Source: Akkermansia sp.
GTDB taxonomy: Bacteria > Verrucomicrobiota > Verrucomicrobiia > Verrucomicrobiales > Akkermansiaceae
Length of the DNA stretch: 8,218 bases
Direction: 5' to 3'
NCBI GenBank assembly: GCA_017379255.1
Contig: JAFNWZ010000310.1
Coordinates: forward strand, 1-8,218
Shown: piece by piece, positions 1-5,693 of the stretch
Numbering within the stretch: the first letter of the stretch is position 1
Layout: each line of letters opens with the position of its first letter
Made by a program: the position numbers and the translations under genes
Notes under the pieces: model-generated
What the model saw: only the letters and a program-made list of their open reading frames with translations
What the model was told of the DNA's origin: nothing
Database searches by the model: none

Positions 1-984
1 GAACTCGAGCAGGGTGTCGAGCTTCATGGTCTCGGGCACCACCTTAAGCTCGCGGCGCTCGACCATGATATCGCGGGTGCCGCTGTGCACCATGCGCAAC
101 ACGTCCTTCACATGAATCCAGCCCTTGGCGTGGTCCAGATGCCCGGAAACGAGGGCAAAACGGCTGTGGCGGCTGTTGAGCACCTGCTCCAGCAGTTCGT
201 CGAAATCCTTGTTGATATCCAGCACCTCCACGCGGCTGCGGGGTACCAGAATATCGCGCACGGAGCGGTCGTTAAGCTCCAGGGCGTTCATGGAAATCTC
301 GGCCTCGGTCTCGGTCACTTCCTTGCTGCGGCCACTGGCCTCCACGATGAGGGCGATTTCCTCAGCGCTGTGGGATTCATTCGGCTCGTAGTGCGGGTCG
401 ACGCCGAACACGCGGTGCGCGATGGCGTTGGCCGTGTTGTTGAAGAGCAGGATAATCCACTTCGTGTACTTCGCAAAGCGGTGCATGGATACGGCGGTAC
501 CCAGGGCGATTTCGAGCGGCTTGCGGATGGCCAGGCTCTTGGGCACCAGCTCACCCAGCACCACGTGCGCAAAGGTGAACAGCGCGTACGATATGGTGTA
601 GGAAATGACATGCACCACCGTGGGGCTCAGGTGCAGCCAGCAGCTCAGCGGGCTTTCAATCAGGCTGGCGATGAAGGGTTCACCCATGGCACCCAGTGCC
701 AGAGAGGCAAAGGTGATGCCCACCTGGTTGGCTGAAAGGTAGGTATCTAGGTGGCGCACAATGTGCCTGGCCGTGCGGCGGCGGTGGGCCTGCGCCCTGG
801 TGTCGGCGCTGTCCTCCACCAGCTGGCTTTCGCGCACGCGGGCACACGCAAATTCATTTGCCACGAAAAAGGCATTCAGGAACAGGAAGAAGCTGATGCC
901 TACAATGAAGAGCACAATCTCACCCGCGCCGGGGTAGGTCCATTCCAGCTGGGCGATTTCCTCTGGGGTTAGAAAGAATTGCAT
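1..984 (-). CDS. CNNM/CorC (HlyC)-type transporter, DUF21 + CBS, 3' end outside window
   Basis: Likely divalent-cation (Mg/Co) transporter or homeostasis protein of the CNNM/CorC family, in the cytoplasmic membrane. The 328 residues present start at an ATG 9 bases after the stop of the zinc-ribbon gene, so the two are probably co-transcribed. DUF21 covers about residues 20-200. It has hydrophobic stretches near 22-44, 82-105 and 123-147 and family signatures: LNAFFVANEFACARVR at 36-51, YLSANQVGITFASLALGAMGEP at 82-103, and HVVLGELVPKS at 140-150. An acidic linker follows (SAEEIALIVEASGRS, 206-220). The CBS pair begins with DRSVRDILVPRSRVEVLD at 239-256. The second CBS repeat and any C-terminal CorC_HlyC domain lie beyond position 1. 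No clear Shine-Dalgarno precedes the start. The family is secure from these motifs; the transported ion and direction are inferred from family knowledge. Old 'hemolysin' names for this family are misleading. Confidence 0.93.
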   Translation of the reverse strand, partial: MQFFLTPEEIAQLEWTYPGAGEIVLFIVGISFFLFLNAFFVANEFACARVRESQLVEDSADTRAQAHRRRTARHIVRHLDTYLSANQVGITFASLALGAMGEPFIASLIESPLSCWLHLSPTVVHVISYTISYALFTFAHVVLGELVPKSLAIRKPLEIALGTAVSMHRFAKYTKWIILLFNNTANAIAHRVFGVDPHYEPNESHSAEEIALIVEASGRSKEVTETEAEISMNALELNDRSVRDILVPRSRVEVLDINKDFDELLEQVLNSRHSRFALVSGHLDHAKGWIHVKDVLRMVHSGTRDIMVERRELKVVPETMKLDTLLEF

Positions 985-993
985 GATGTCTGG

Positions 994-1254
994 TTAAAGC
1001 TTTTCGTACACGCCTTCATCGCGCTTCTGCATCACGGTAAAACCGGCTTTCTTCGCATCGGTGATGGAGAGCGGGGCGTTTATCTTGGGTACGTTCACGT
1101 TGCCGATTTTTTTGCGTACCGGGTTCTTGCAATACATGCAGTGCGTCAGCGGGGCGCGGTCTACCGGGCGCATCAATTCAAAGCCCTTGCGGCACATGCG
1201 ACAGGAGCGCTCCGGGTCTTCCGGGTTCTCGGAGATGTATTCGTATATCGGCAT
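994..1254 (-). CDS. FmdB-family small zinc-ribbon protein
   Basis: An 86-residue cytoplasmic protein opening with MPIYEY, the hallmark start of FmdB-type putative regulatory zinc ribbons. Two Cys pairs, C18-x2-C21 and C39-x2-C42, should form one zinc site. The C-terminal half (AKKAGFTVMQKRDEGVYEKL) is basic and lacks further cysteines. The ATG at 1254 is preferred over an in-frame GTG at 1272, because the GTG falls inside the terminator hairpin and the family begins exactly at MPIYEY. A sigma70-like promoter lies at 1289-1316, giving a leader of about 28 nt. No Shine-Dalgarno is visible. The gene is followed after 9 bases by the CNNM-type transporter, so a shared transcript is likely. The function of the family is not established; metal-dependent regulation is only a guess from the fold. 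Confidence 0.85.
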   Translation of the reverse strand: MPIYEYISENPEDPERSCRMCRKGFELMRPVDRAPLTHCMYCKNPVRKKIGNVNVPKINAPLSITDAKKAGFTVMQKRDEGVYEKL

Positions 1255-1259
1255 CGGGT

Positions 1260-1302
1260 AAAATAAAGCCACGCGGGCTAGTCCGTATAGGATAGCCCGC
1301 GT
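1260..1302 (-). terminator. Rho-independent terminator after rpsN
   Basis: Perfect 10-bp inverted repeat: acgcgggcta at 1271-1280 pairs with tagcccgcgt at 1293-1302. It can extend inward by 3 bp (1282-1284 with 1290-1292) past one bulged base, leaving a 5-nt loop. Read on the minus strand, the hairpin is followed after GGC by a T-rich run (TTTATTTT, 1260-1267), as expected for termination of rpsN transcripts. The plus-strand side has no T-run, so it is likely one-directional. It overlaps the predicted promoter of the downstream zinc-ribbon gene. Confidence 0.8.
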
Positions 1303-1316
1303 GCAGAAATTGTCAA
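1289..1316 (-). promoter_or_regulatory. Predicted sigma70-type promoter for the zinc-ribbon gene
   Basis: On the minus strand a perfect -35 box TTGACA (1311-1316) is separated by 16 bases from TATCCT (1289-1294, 4 of 6 matches to TATAAT). Initiation would fall near 1282, inside the loop of the rpsN terminator hairpin. A transcript from here therefore lacks the first arm of that hairpin and would not be terminated by it. This is a sequence-only prediction. Confidence 0.5.
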
Positions 1317-1330
1317 GTCTATATCAGGAC

Positions 1331-1600
1331 TTACCAGCTGGACTTGGTCACACCGGGAATCATGCCAGCGTTGGCCAGTTCGCGGAAAGCGATACGGGAA
1401 AGGTGGAAACGGCGCAGGAAAGCGTGGCGACGCCCGGTGAGCTCGCAACGGTTCACGAGACGCACGGGAGAAGCGTTGCGCGGCAGCATCGTCAGACCGA
1501 TGTAGTCGCCTTCAGCCTTCAGCTTAGCGCGGAGGTCTGCATAACGAGCCGCGACAGCTGCCTTCTTCTTGTTTCTTTCAATCCAGCTTTTCTTTGCCAT
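1331..1600 (-). CDS. rpsN: 30S ribosomal protein S14, short zinc-free form
   Basis: An 89-residue basic protein of the small ribosomal subunit head, needed for subunit assembly. Diagnostic blocks are [20 protein letters not shown] (39-58), [15 protein letters not shown] (61-75) and the C-terminal IPGVTKSSW (81-89). Only one Cys (C52) is present, so this is the C-minus type without the CxxC..CxxC zinc ribbon. It is shorter than the ~101-residue E. coli protein and resembles the ~89-residue form seen in Bacteroidota. The start at MAKKSW fits the family; an in-frame extension to 1645 would run through the promoter and is rejected. A strong promoter lies at 1617-1645 and a terminator follows at 1260-1302, so it appears to be a single-gene unit, separate from the usual spc ribosomal operon. 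No Shine-Dalgarno precedes the start. Confidence 0.96.
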   Translation of the reverse strand: MAKKSWIERNKKKAAVAARYADLRAKLKAEGDYIGLTMLPRNASPVRLVNRCELTGRRHAFLRRFHLSRIAFRELANAGMIPGVTKSSW

Positions 1601-1616
1601 AACTTTGTGGGCGGGA

Positions 1617-1645
1617 TATATACAGCATATCGGCTTATTAGTCAA
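1617..1645 (-). promoter_or_regulatory. Strong sigma70-type promoter for rpsN
   Basis: On the minus strand TTGACT (1640-1645) and TATATA (1617-1622) are separated by exactly 17 bases, close to the bacterial consensus. Initiation about 7 bases after the -10 box falls near 1610, leaving a leader of only about 10 nt before the rpsN ATG at 1600. That leader (CCACAAAGTT) has no Shine-Dalgarno sequence. Confidence 0.75.
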
Positions 1646-1711
1646 GCGGAATTTGCTCCGAATTTCAAAATTTATCGTTTTAAGGCACTTTTATGAAAAA
1701 AAGACTTCCTT

Positions 1712-1736
1712 TATCCCTAACTATGTGGTAGGGATA
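1712..1736 (+). promoter_or_regulatory. Inverted repeat overlapping the ribosome binding site of the esterase
   Basis: A perfect 8-bp inverted repeat, TATCCCTA (1712-1719) and TAGGGATA (1729-1736), with a 9-nt spacer, ends 5 bases before the esterase ATG at 1742. The right arm contains the only Shine-Dalgarno-like bases (AGGG, 1730-1733, 8 bases from the ATG). As RNA it could form a stem hiding the ribosome binding site; as DNA it could be an operator for a dimeric regulator. There is no T-run, so it is not a terminator. The symmetry is directly visible; the role is inferred. Confidence 0.45.
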
Positions 1737-1741
1737 TAACT

Positions 1742-3262
1742 ATGAATCGTTTTATCCTATATGCGATGATGGGAGCGCTTCCGGCACTGGCAGCGGTGGA
1801 GTTTGATGCCATCTACGGGGATGGCATGGTGCTGCAGCGGGGGCGTGCGGTGCAGGTGCGTGGCACGACGGATAATCCCTCTGAGCCGGTGACGGTGCAG
1901 TTCAACGGCCAGAAGGTGAAAGCCGAGGTAAAGGGCAAACACTGGCAGGCGGTGCTGCAGCCCATGGAGGCCAATGCCCAGGGGCAGCCGCTGGAAGCCA
2001 GCCAGAACGGTTCTTCTGCCACGGTGCAGAATGTGGTGGTGGGCGAAGTATGGGTGGCCAGCGGGCAGTCCAACATGCTCTGGCGTCTCAACCAGACACC
2101 CGGTAACGCCCAGACCATTGCCCAGTCTGCCAATGAGAATTTCCGCTTCTACCATAGCGAACCCAAGGTGCATACATCCCCGGCCCGTTACGATGCGGCT
2201 TTGCTGCAGCGCGTTCAGGAAAAGCGCATGTATGAAGGCAAGTGGGCGGTGAGCTCCCCGGCATCCTCTCCGCGCATGAGCGCCGTGGGCTATTACTTCG
2301 GGCAGGCTCTGCAGAAGGAACTCGGCGTGCCCGTGGGCGTGATTCATGCCTCCCTGGGTGGTTCCAATATGCTGGCCTGGATTCCCCGCGATGTGGTGAA
2401 GAAGGAATACCCCGGCTGCCAGGGCAGTGATTGGGTGAAGAGCAAGTTTGCCAGCGCCTGGGTGCGTGGCCGCGCGCAGCAGAATGTGGGCCCGGGTGGT
2501 GATTTCGCTCTCCACCCCTATGCTCCTTCTTATCTGTACGAAACCGGTATTGAGCCCTGGGAGGGATTCCCTGTGGCCGGTGTTATCTGGTACCAGGGTG
2601 AATCCGATGCTGAAATCCTGGATAATGAACAGAACAAGAAGCTGCTGAAGGATGTCATCACTTCCTGGCGCGATAAGCTCGGAGATGAAGAGCTCCCCTT
2701 CCTGCAGGTGCAGCTGCCGCGTATCAATGATAAGAGCAAACTGCGTGCCTACTGGCCGGAGTTCCGCCAGGTGCAGGCCGAGGTGGCCGAAGAACTCCCC
2801 GCCGTCGGTTGCGTGGTGACTATGGACCTGGGCTCGACCAACAGCGATGTGCATCCTCCGCGCAAGGTGGAGGTGGGCGAGCGTCTGGCCGCTACGGCGC
2901 TCAGCATGGTCTATGGCAAGGAAACGGCCGCCAGCGGACCTGTCATCAAAGGATTCAAGGTCAAGGGCAGCAAGGTACAGGTCAGCCTGGACAATGCCGA
3001 GGGACTCAAGACCACGAATGGTGCTGCCCCGGTGGGTTTTGAACTGGCTGGCAGCGACAAGGAATTTGCCCCGGCAACTGCCGAAATCAAGGGGGACAAA
3101 ATCATCCTCACTGCCGATGCTGTCAAGTCTCCCAGGTACATGCGCTACGGATGGTCCGTGTTCATGGAGCCCAACCTGGTGAATGAGGCCGGCCTGCCCA
3201 CGGCTCCTTACCCTGCCTCCGATGGCAAGACTGCCAGGAAAGACAGGAAGAAGCGTAAGTAA
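1742..3262 (+). CDS. Secreted sialate O-acetylesterase, SGNH-hydrolase fold
   Basis: A 506-residue esterase predicted to remove O-acetyl groups from sialic acids (or other acetylated glycans), which gives sialidases access to mucin sugars. A signal peptide (MNRFILYAMMGALPALA, cleavage near residues 17-19) sends it out of the cytoplasm. SASA/SGNH motifs appear in order: GEVWVASGQSNM (101-112, nucleophile S110), SLGGSNM (204-210, oxyanion-hole G and N), GVIWYQGESDA (280-290), and the block-V-like DVHPP (369-373), supplying candidate catalytic D369 and H371. An N-terminal beta-rich region (about 20-98) precedes the catalytic domain and a beta-rich C-terminal part (about 400-485) follows it. The protein ends in a very basic tail (KTARKDRKKRK). 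Length is typical for the family. The gene is alone on its strand, divergent from rpsN and ended by a strong terminator. Family confident; sialic acid as substrate is inferred, since relatives act on acetylated xylan or other glycans. Confidence 0.9.
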   Translation: MNRFILYAMMGALPALAAVEFDAIYGDGMVLQRGRAVQVRGTTDNPSEPVTVQFNGQKVKAEVKGKHWQAVLQPMEANAQGQPLEASQNGSSATVQNVVVGEVWVASGQSNMLWRLNQTPGNAQTIAQSANENFRFYHSEPKVHTSPARYDAALLQRVQEKRMYEGKWAVSSPASSPRMSAVGYYFGQALQKELGVPVGVIHASLGGSNMLAWIPRDVVKKEYPGCQGSDWVKSKFASAWVRGRAQQNVGPGGDFALHPYAPSYLYETGIEPWEGFPVAGVIWYQGESDAEILDNEQNKKLLKDVITSWRDKLGDEELPFLQVQLPRINDKSKLRAYWPEFRQVQAEVAEELPAVGCVVTMDLGSTNSDVHPPRKVEVGERLAATALSMVYGKETAASGPVIKGFKVKGSKVQVSLDNAEGLKTTNGAAPVGFELAGSDKEFAPATAEIKGDKIILTADAVKSPRYMRYGWSVFMEPNLVNEAGLPTAPYPASDGKTARKDRKKRK

Positions 3263-3275
3263 GCTGGTTAGCTTT

Positions 3276-3318
3276 CAATAAAAAGCACCGGGGGAAAATC
3301 CCCCGGTGCTTTTTATTG
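3276..3318. terminator. Bidirectional terminator between the esterase gene and trpS
   Basis: A perfect 18-bp inverted repeat (3277-3294 with 3300-3317) with a 5-nt loop aaaat, extendable by one more C-G pair. The GC-rich core (gcaccggggg / cccccggtgc) is flanked by A/T arms, so the right arm ends in TTTTTATT on either strand. It lies 13 bases after the esterase stop and 18 bases beyond the convergent trpS stop, and should end both transcripts. Confidence 0.95.
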
Positions 3319-3336
3319 GCAGAGGAAAGAGTTCAT

Positions 3337-4311
3337 TTACACCCAGCCAAGGCCCACGGCCTGGCGCACGCGGGTGAGCACCTTGGCAGCCTCTTCGCGG
3401 GCGCGGGCGGCGCCGGTGTTCAGTACATCGTCCACATATTCGGGGTGGGCGAGAATCCACTCGCGCTTTTCGCGGGCAGCGCGGAAGTATTCCCAGTAGG
3501 CCTCGAAGAGGTCTTTCTTGAACTGGCCGTAGCCAACGCCGCCGGCGTGGTGGGCATCGACCATGGCCTGGTACTGTTCCGGCGTGGCAAAAAGCTTGTA
3601 GAGTGCCAGAATGATGGAGTTTTCCGTGGGTTTCGGGTCTTCCAGCGGAGTGGCATCCGTCACCACCTTCTTGTTGATGAGTTTGCGCAGGGGCTTTTCC
3701 TCGCCGAAAATGGGCAGGGTGTTGCCGTAGCTCTTGCTCATCTTCTGGCCATCCAGACCGGGAACCACGGCGGTGGCTTCGGAGATGATGGCTTCGGGCA
3801 TTTTGAGCAGGCCCTCGCCGAAGGTATCGTTAATTTTGCCCGCGAGGTCTCGGGTTACTTCCAGGTGCTGCTTCTGGTCTTTGCCTACGGGTACGGCATC
3901 AGAATCATACAGCAGGATATCCGCTGCCATGAGGGCGGGGTAGGCAAAGAGCGCGTGGCTGGCGGCAAAGCCCTTGGCCACTTTGTCTTTGTAGGAATGG
4001 CAGCGTTCCAGCAGCCCCATGGGGCACAGGGTGGAAAGTATCCAGGCCAGTTCGTTCACCTCCGGCACGGCTGACTGGGCAAAGAAGACGGCTTTTTCCG
4101 GGTCAAGCCCGCAGGCCAGGAAATCCACCGCCAGTCCGCGCGTGTTCTCGCGCAGCTTTTCGGCGCTTTCCATGGTGGTCATGGCGTGGTAGTTGGCGAT
4201 GAAATAGAAGGCCTCGCCCTTTTCCTGAAGCCGCACGGCGGGCTCAATGGCGCCGAAGTAGTTGCCGATGTGGAGCTGTCCGCTGGGCTGTAATCCTGTG
4301 AGGAATCGCAT
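3337..4311 (-). CDS. trpS: Tryptophanyl-tRNA synthetase
   Basis: Class Ic aminoacyl-tRNA synthetase that charges tRNA-Trp with tryptophan using ATP, in the cytoplasm as a homodimer. The 324-residue length is normal for bacterial TrpRS. The Rossmann-fold signature LTGLQPSGQLHIGNY (4-18) holds the HIGH-like HIGN at 14-17. FYFIANYHAMTT (35-46), MAADILLYDSDAVPVGKDQKQHLEVTRDLA (128-157) and the KMSKS loop (190-194, GQKMSKSYGN) follow in family order. The C-terminal helical part (about 225-324) fits the anticodon-binding region. The ATG start matches the family's usual MRFLTGLQPSG opening. It lies 36 bases after the thioredoxin-like lipoprotein and may be co-transcribed with it. No own promoter or T-box-like leader is visible in that short gap. 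It ends at the shared terminator at 3276-3318. Confidence 0.98.
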   Translation of the reverse strand: MRFLTGLQPSGQLHIGNYFGAIEPAVRLQEKGEAFYFIANYHAMTTMESAEKLRENTRGLAVDFLACGLDPEKAVFFAQSAVPEVNELAWILSTLCPMGLLERCHSYKDKVAKGFAASHALFAYPALMAADILLYDSDAVPVGKDQKQHLEVTRDLAGKINDTFGEGLLKMPEAIISEATAVVPGLDGQKMSKSYGNTLPIFGEEKPLRKLINKKVVTDATPLEDPKPTENSIILALYKLFATPEQYQAMVDAHHAGGVGYGQFKKDLFEAYWEYFRAAREKREWILAHPEYVDDVLNTGAARAREEAAKVLTRVRQAVGLGWV

Positions 4312-4347
4312 ATATGTTTGTGTGTATCTGAGTGTTTTTCTGAAAAA

Positions 4348-4905
4348 TCACGAGCCGGGAGTTTCGTCTTCCTCCTGGGTGAGCAGGGCGTGCAGATAAC
4401 GCGCCAGGCTTTCGGCGGTGTATGCCCCTTCGATGCTGCGCAGTTTCACGCCCTCTGCGTAGAAAACCGTGGTGGGGACTTTGGTGAGGTTGTAATCCTC
4501 GGCAATGGCCGGGTAGGCATCGGCATCAATCTCTACCACCTGCACGCCGCCTTTTTCCGCTTCTGTCAGTTCCTGCAGAGATTTGCGCATGGCTGTGCTG
4601 TGGCGGCACCAGGGCGCAGTGAAGCAGAGCAGCAGCGTGCGGCCCGAAACCTCCGTCACCTGGCGCATGTCCTGCCCCTCGTATGTGCTGTACAGCTTGT
4701 ACCGGGGGCCTCCCTTCAGCATGGTTGGTACCTGCTTATCTGTGCGGATGAGCGCCTGCAGCGACTCCAGCTGGGGATTTGGTGCGGGTTTGGCGGGCGT
4801 GGTGAACGTGGCGGCGCGGTCACGCTTCTCCTGGTCTGATTCGCCACAGCTCACGCAGAGCAGGGGAGCCAGCAGCAGAACAAGCATGCGCGCAATTCGT
4901 CTCAT
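4348..4905 (-). CDS. Thioredoxin-fold lipoprotein with CxxS active site
   Basis: A 185-residue probable lipoprotein. The start at 4905 gives a basic N-terminus and hydrophobic core (MRRIARMLVLLLAPLLCVSC) with a plausible, slightly atypical lipobox CVSC, lipidated at C20. After a Pro-rich linker (about 36-45), a thioredoxin-like domain runs from about 75 to 175. Its active-site segment APWCRHS (97-103) has C100 but Ser at 103 where thioredoxins have the second Cys. The cis-proline loop KVPTTVFY (142-149, P144) and IDADAYPAIAEDYNL (126-140) match the fold. A CxxS site cannot do ordinary dithiol exchange. A monothiol, isomerase-like or substrate-trapping role is possible, as is a purely structural one. 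A longer frame to 5025 is rejected: the added 40 residues are Arg/Lys-rich and overlap the preceding small gene. A candidate promoter lies at 4913-4941; trpS follows after 36 bases. Confidence 0.83.
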   Translation of the reverse strand: MRRIARMLVLLLAPLLCVSCGESDQEKRDRAATFTTPAKPAPNPQLESLQALIRTDKQVPTMLKGGPRYKLYSTYEGQDMRQVTEVSGRTLLLCFTAPWCRHSTAMRKSLQELTEAEKGGVQVVEIDADAYPAIAEDYNLTKVPTTVFYAEGVKLRSIEGAYTAESLARYLHALLTQEEDETPGS

Positions 4906-4912
4906 GCGCGTA

Positions 4913-4941
4913 ATCTTGCCATTTTTCCCTGCGGGTGTCAA
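4913..4941 (-). promoter_or_regulatory. Candidate promoter for the thioredoxin-like lipoprotein
   Basis: On the minus strand a perfect -35 TTGACA (4936-4941) is followed after 17 bases by CAAGAT (4913-4918), which keeps the key A2, A5 and T6 of TATAAT but matches only 3 of 6. Only 7 bases separate it from the ATG at 4905, so initiation would be at or within a base or two of the start codon, giving a leaderless transcript. The 10-mer AGACTTGACA containing the -35 box also occurs at the zinc-ribbon promoter. Confidence 0.45.
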
Positions 4942-4966
4942 GTCTGCCTTGCGTCTCTTTTGCTGC

Positions 4967-5137
4967 TTACGGTTGTGGGAGTTTCTCCCTGCTGCGCAGG
5001 GCGCGGAGGTCGCCCATGTGGCCATGTCCGGCGGCTTGTTCGGGGGTGGTGTTGCTATCCACCACGACAGTATAGGTTTTCGGGGTGGCGGTGGCCATGC
5101 TGAGCAGGGGCAGGGTGGCGTGGAGGAGCGGTTTCAT
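4967..5137 (-). CDS. Small exported-looking hypothetical protein, 56 residues
   Basis: A 56-residue frame not matching any family I recognise. It starts 5 bases after the stop of the quinone reductase (TGATTTCCATG), so translation is probably coupled and the two share a transcript. The N-terminus (MKPLLHATLPLLSMATA) looks like a short signal peptide, cleaved after about residue 17. The mature part begins TPKTYTVVVDSNTTPEQAA and contains HGHM at 38-41. No lipobox or further membrane segment is present. Its tail overlaps the rejected N-terminal extension of the thioredoxin lipoprotein. It could instead be a broken remnant of a longer exported protein: the sequence from residue 21 (YTVVVDSNTTPEQAAG) reads like the beginning of a folded domain that stops early. 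Real expression is uncertain. Confidence 0.45.
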   Translation of the reverse strand: MKPLLHATLPLLSMATATPKTYTVVVDSNTTPEQAAGHGHMGDLRALRSREKLPQP

Positions 5138-5142
5138 GGAAA

Positions 5143-5685
5143 TCAGTTGCAGGATTTCAGGAGGTCAATGAGGCGCTGGGCGTGCTGGCTGGCTTTTTCT
5201 GAGATTTCTGCAAGCTGCTGAGGGTCGTTGCGCATGTGGTAGGAAACGCCGCCCGTGCCGATGCTGCCGCCCCATTCCATGCCGGTGAACTGGCAGGTGG
5301 CGCGCAGGTTGGCAAAGAAGGATTCCCAGTCCATGGCGTCGGCGGGAGCTCCGGAGGTGTAGGAGATGATGAGTGTCTTGCCGCGCAGTTTATCGCCCGT
5401 GCTGCCGTGGGAGAACCCATGCAGGAAGGTTTCTTCCATCCAGCGGTGCAGCAGGGATGGCATGGAGAACCAGTAGACCGGGAATTGCAGCACAATCACA
5501 TCTGCCCAGAGCAGGCGCTCCTGTTCGGCGGCGGTGTTAATCCGGAAATCCGGGTACAGGCGGTCGAGGTATACGGTGCGGCTGCCGGGCAGGGCGGTTT
5601 CCAGTTGCTCCATGATGGTTTTGTTGGCAACGGAATCGCTGGTGGTGTTGGTGTGGCCGCAGATGATGAGGATATTTTTCTTCAT
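5143..5685 (-). CDS. NAD(P)H-quinone reductase, flavodoxin-like fold
   Basis: A 180-residue cytoplasmic flavoprotein of the Flavodoxin_2 family (relatives: MdaB, KefF, NQO1), which carries out two-electron reduction of quinones or similar electrophiles with NAD(P)H. The N-terminal strand and flavin-phosphate loop are visible as NILIICGHTNTTSDSVAN (4-21). The family's central motif is FPVYWFSMPSLLHRWMEETFLHGF (68-91), and a later flavin-contact strand is LIISYTSGAP (105-114). Length is typical. The start at 5685 gives the expected MKKNILII opening. A near-consensus promoter at 5694-5722 sits immediately upstream, dividing it from the divergent lipoprotein gene. A small exported-looking gene follows by 5 bases. 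The exact substrate cannot be told; a KefF-like ancillary role is not supported because no potassium channel gene is present here. Confidence 0.88.
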   Translation of the reverse strand: MKKNILIICGHTNTTSDSVANKTIMEQLETALPGSRTVYLDRLYPDFRINTAAEQERLLWADVIVLQFPVYWFSMPSLLHRWMEETFLHGFSHGSTGDKLRGKTLIISYTSGAPADAMDWESFFANLRATCQFTGMEWGGSIGTGGVSYHMRNDPQQLAEISEKASQHAQRLIDLLKSCN

Positions 5686-5693
5686 GATGCTCC

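Noticed and set aside
85..735. 216-residue plus-strand frame opposite the CNNM-type gene
   Set aside because: Antisense to a gene whose DUF21 and CBS signatures are unmistakable; composition is typical of a shadow frame.
1255..1272. GTG start six codons upstream for the zinc-ribbon protein
   Set aside because: It lies within the terminator hairpin and the family starts at MPIYEY, encoded from 1254.
1735..1740. TATAAC as a -10 box for the esterase
   Set aside because: Initiation would fall after the start codon and no -35 box is at the right distance; starting at the next ATG would destroy the signal peptide.
1757..2854. 365-residue minus-strand frame inside the esterase gene
   Set aside because: It is His-rich and domain-free, and lies antisense to a gene with clear catalytic motifs.
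3316..4074. 252-residue plus-strand frame opposite trpS
   Set aside because: It is the antisense of a certain TrpRS gene and begins inside the terminator; no family features.
4332..4351. Small AT-rich hairpin between the thioredoxin lipoprotein and trpS
   Set aside because: The stem is five A-T pairs plus three more across a bulge, with no T-run after it; too weak to call a terminator or attenuator.
4977..4989. GGGAG-AAA-CTCCC hairpin near the end of the 56-codon gene
   Set aside because: Only 5 bp, no T-run, and located within coding sequence.
4906..5025. 40-residue N-terminal extension of the thioredoxin lipoprotein
   Set aside because: The extension is Lys/Arg/Asn-rich, buries the lipoprotein signal peptide, crosses the candidate promoter and overlaps the preceding small gene.
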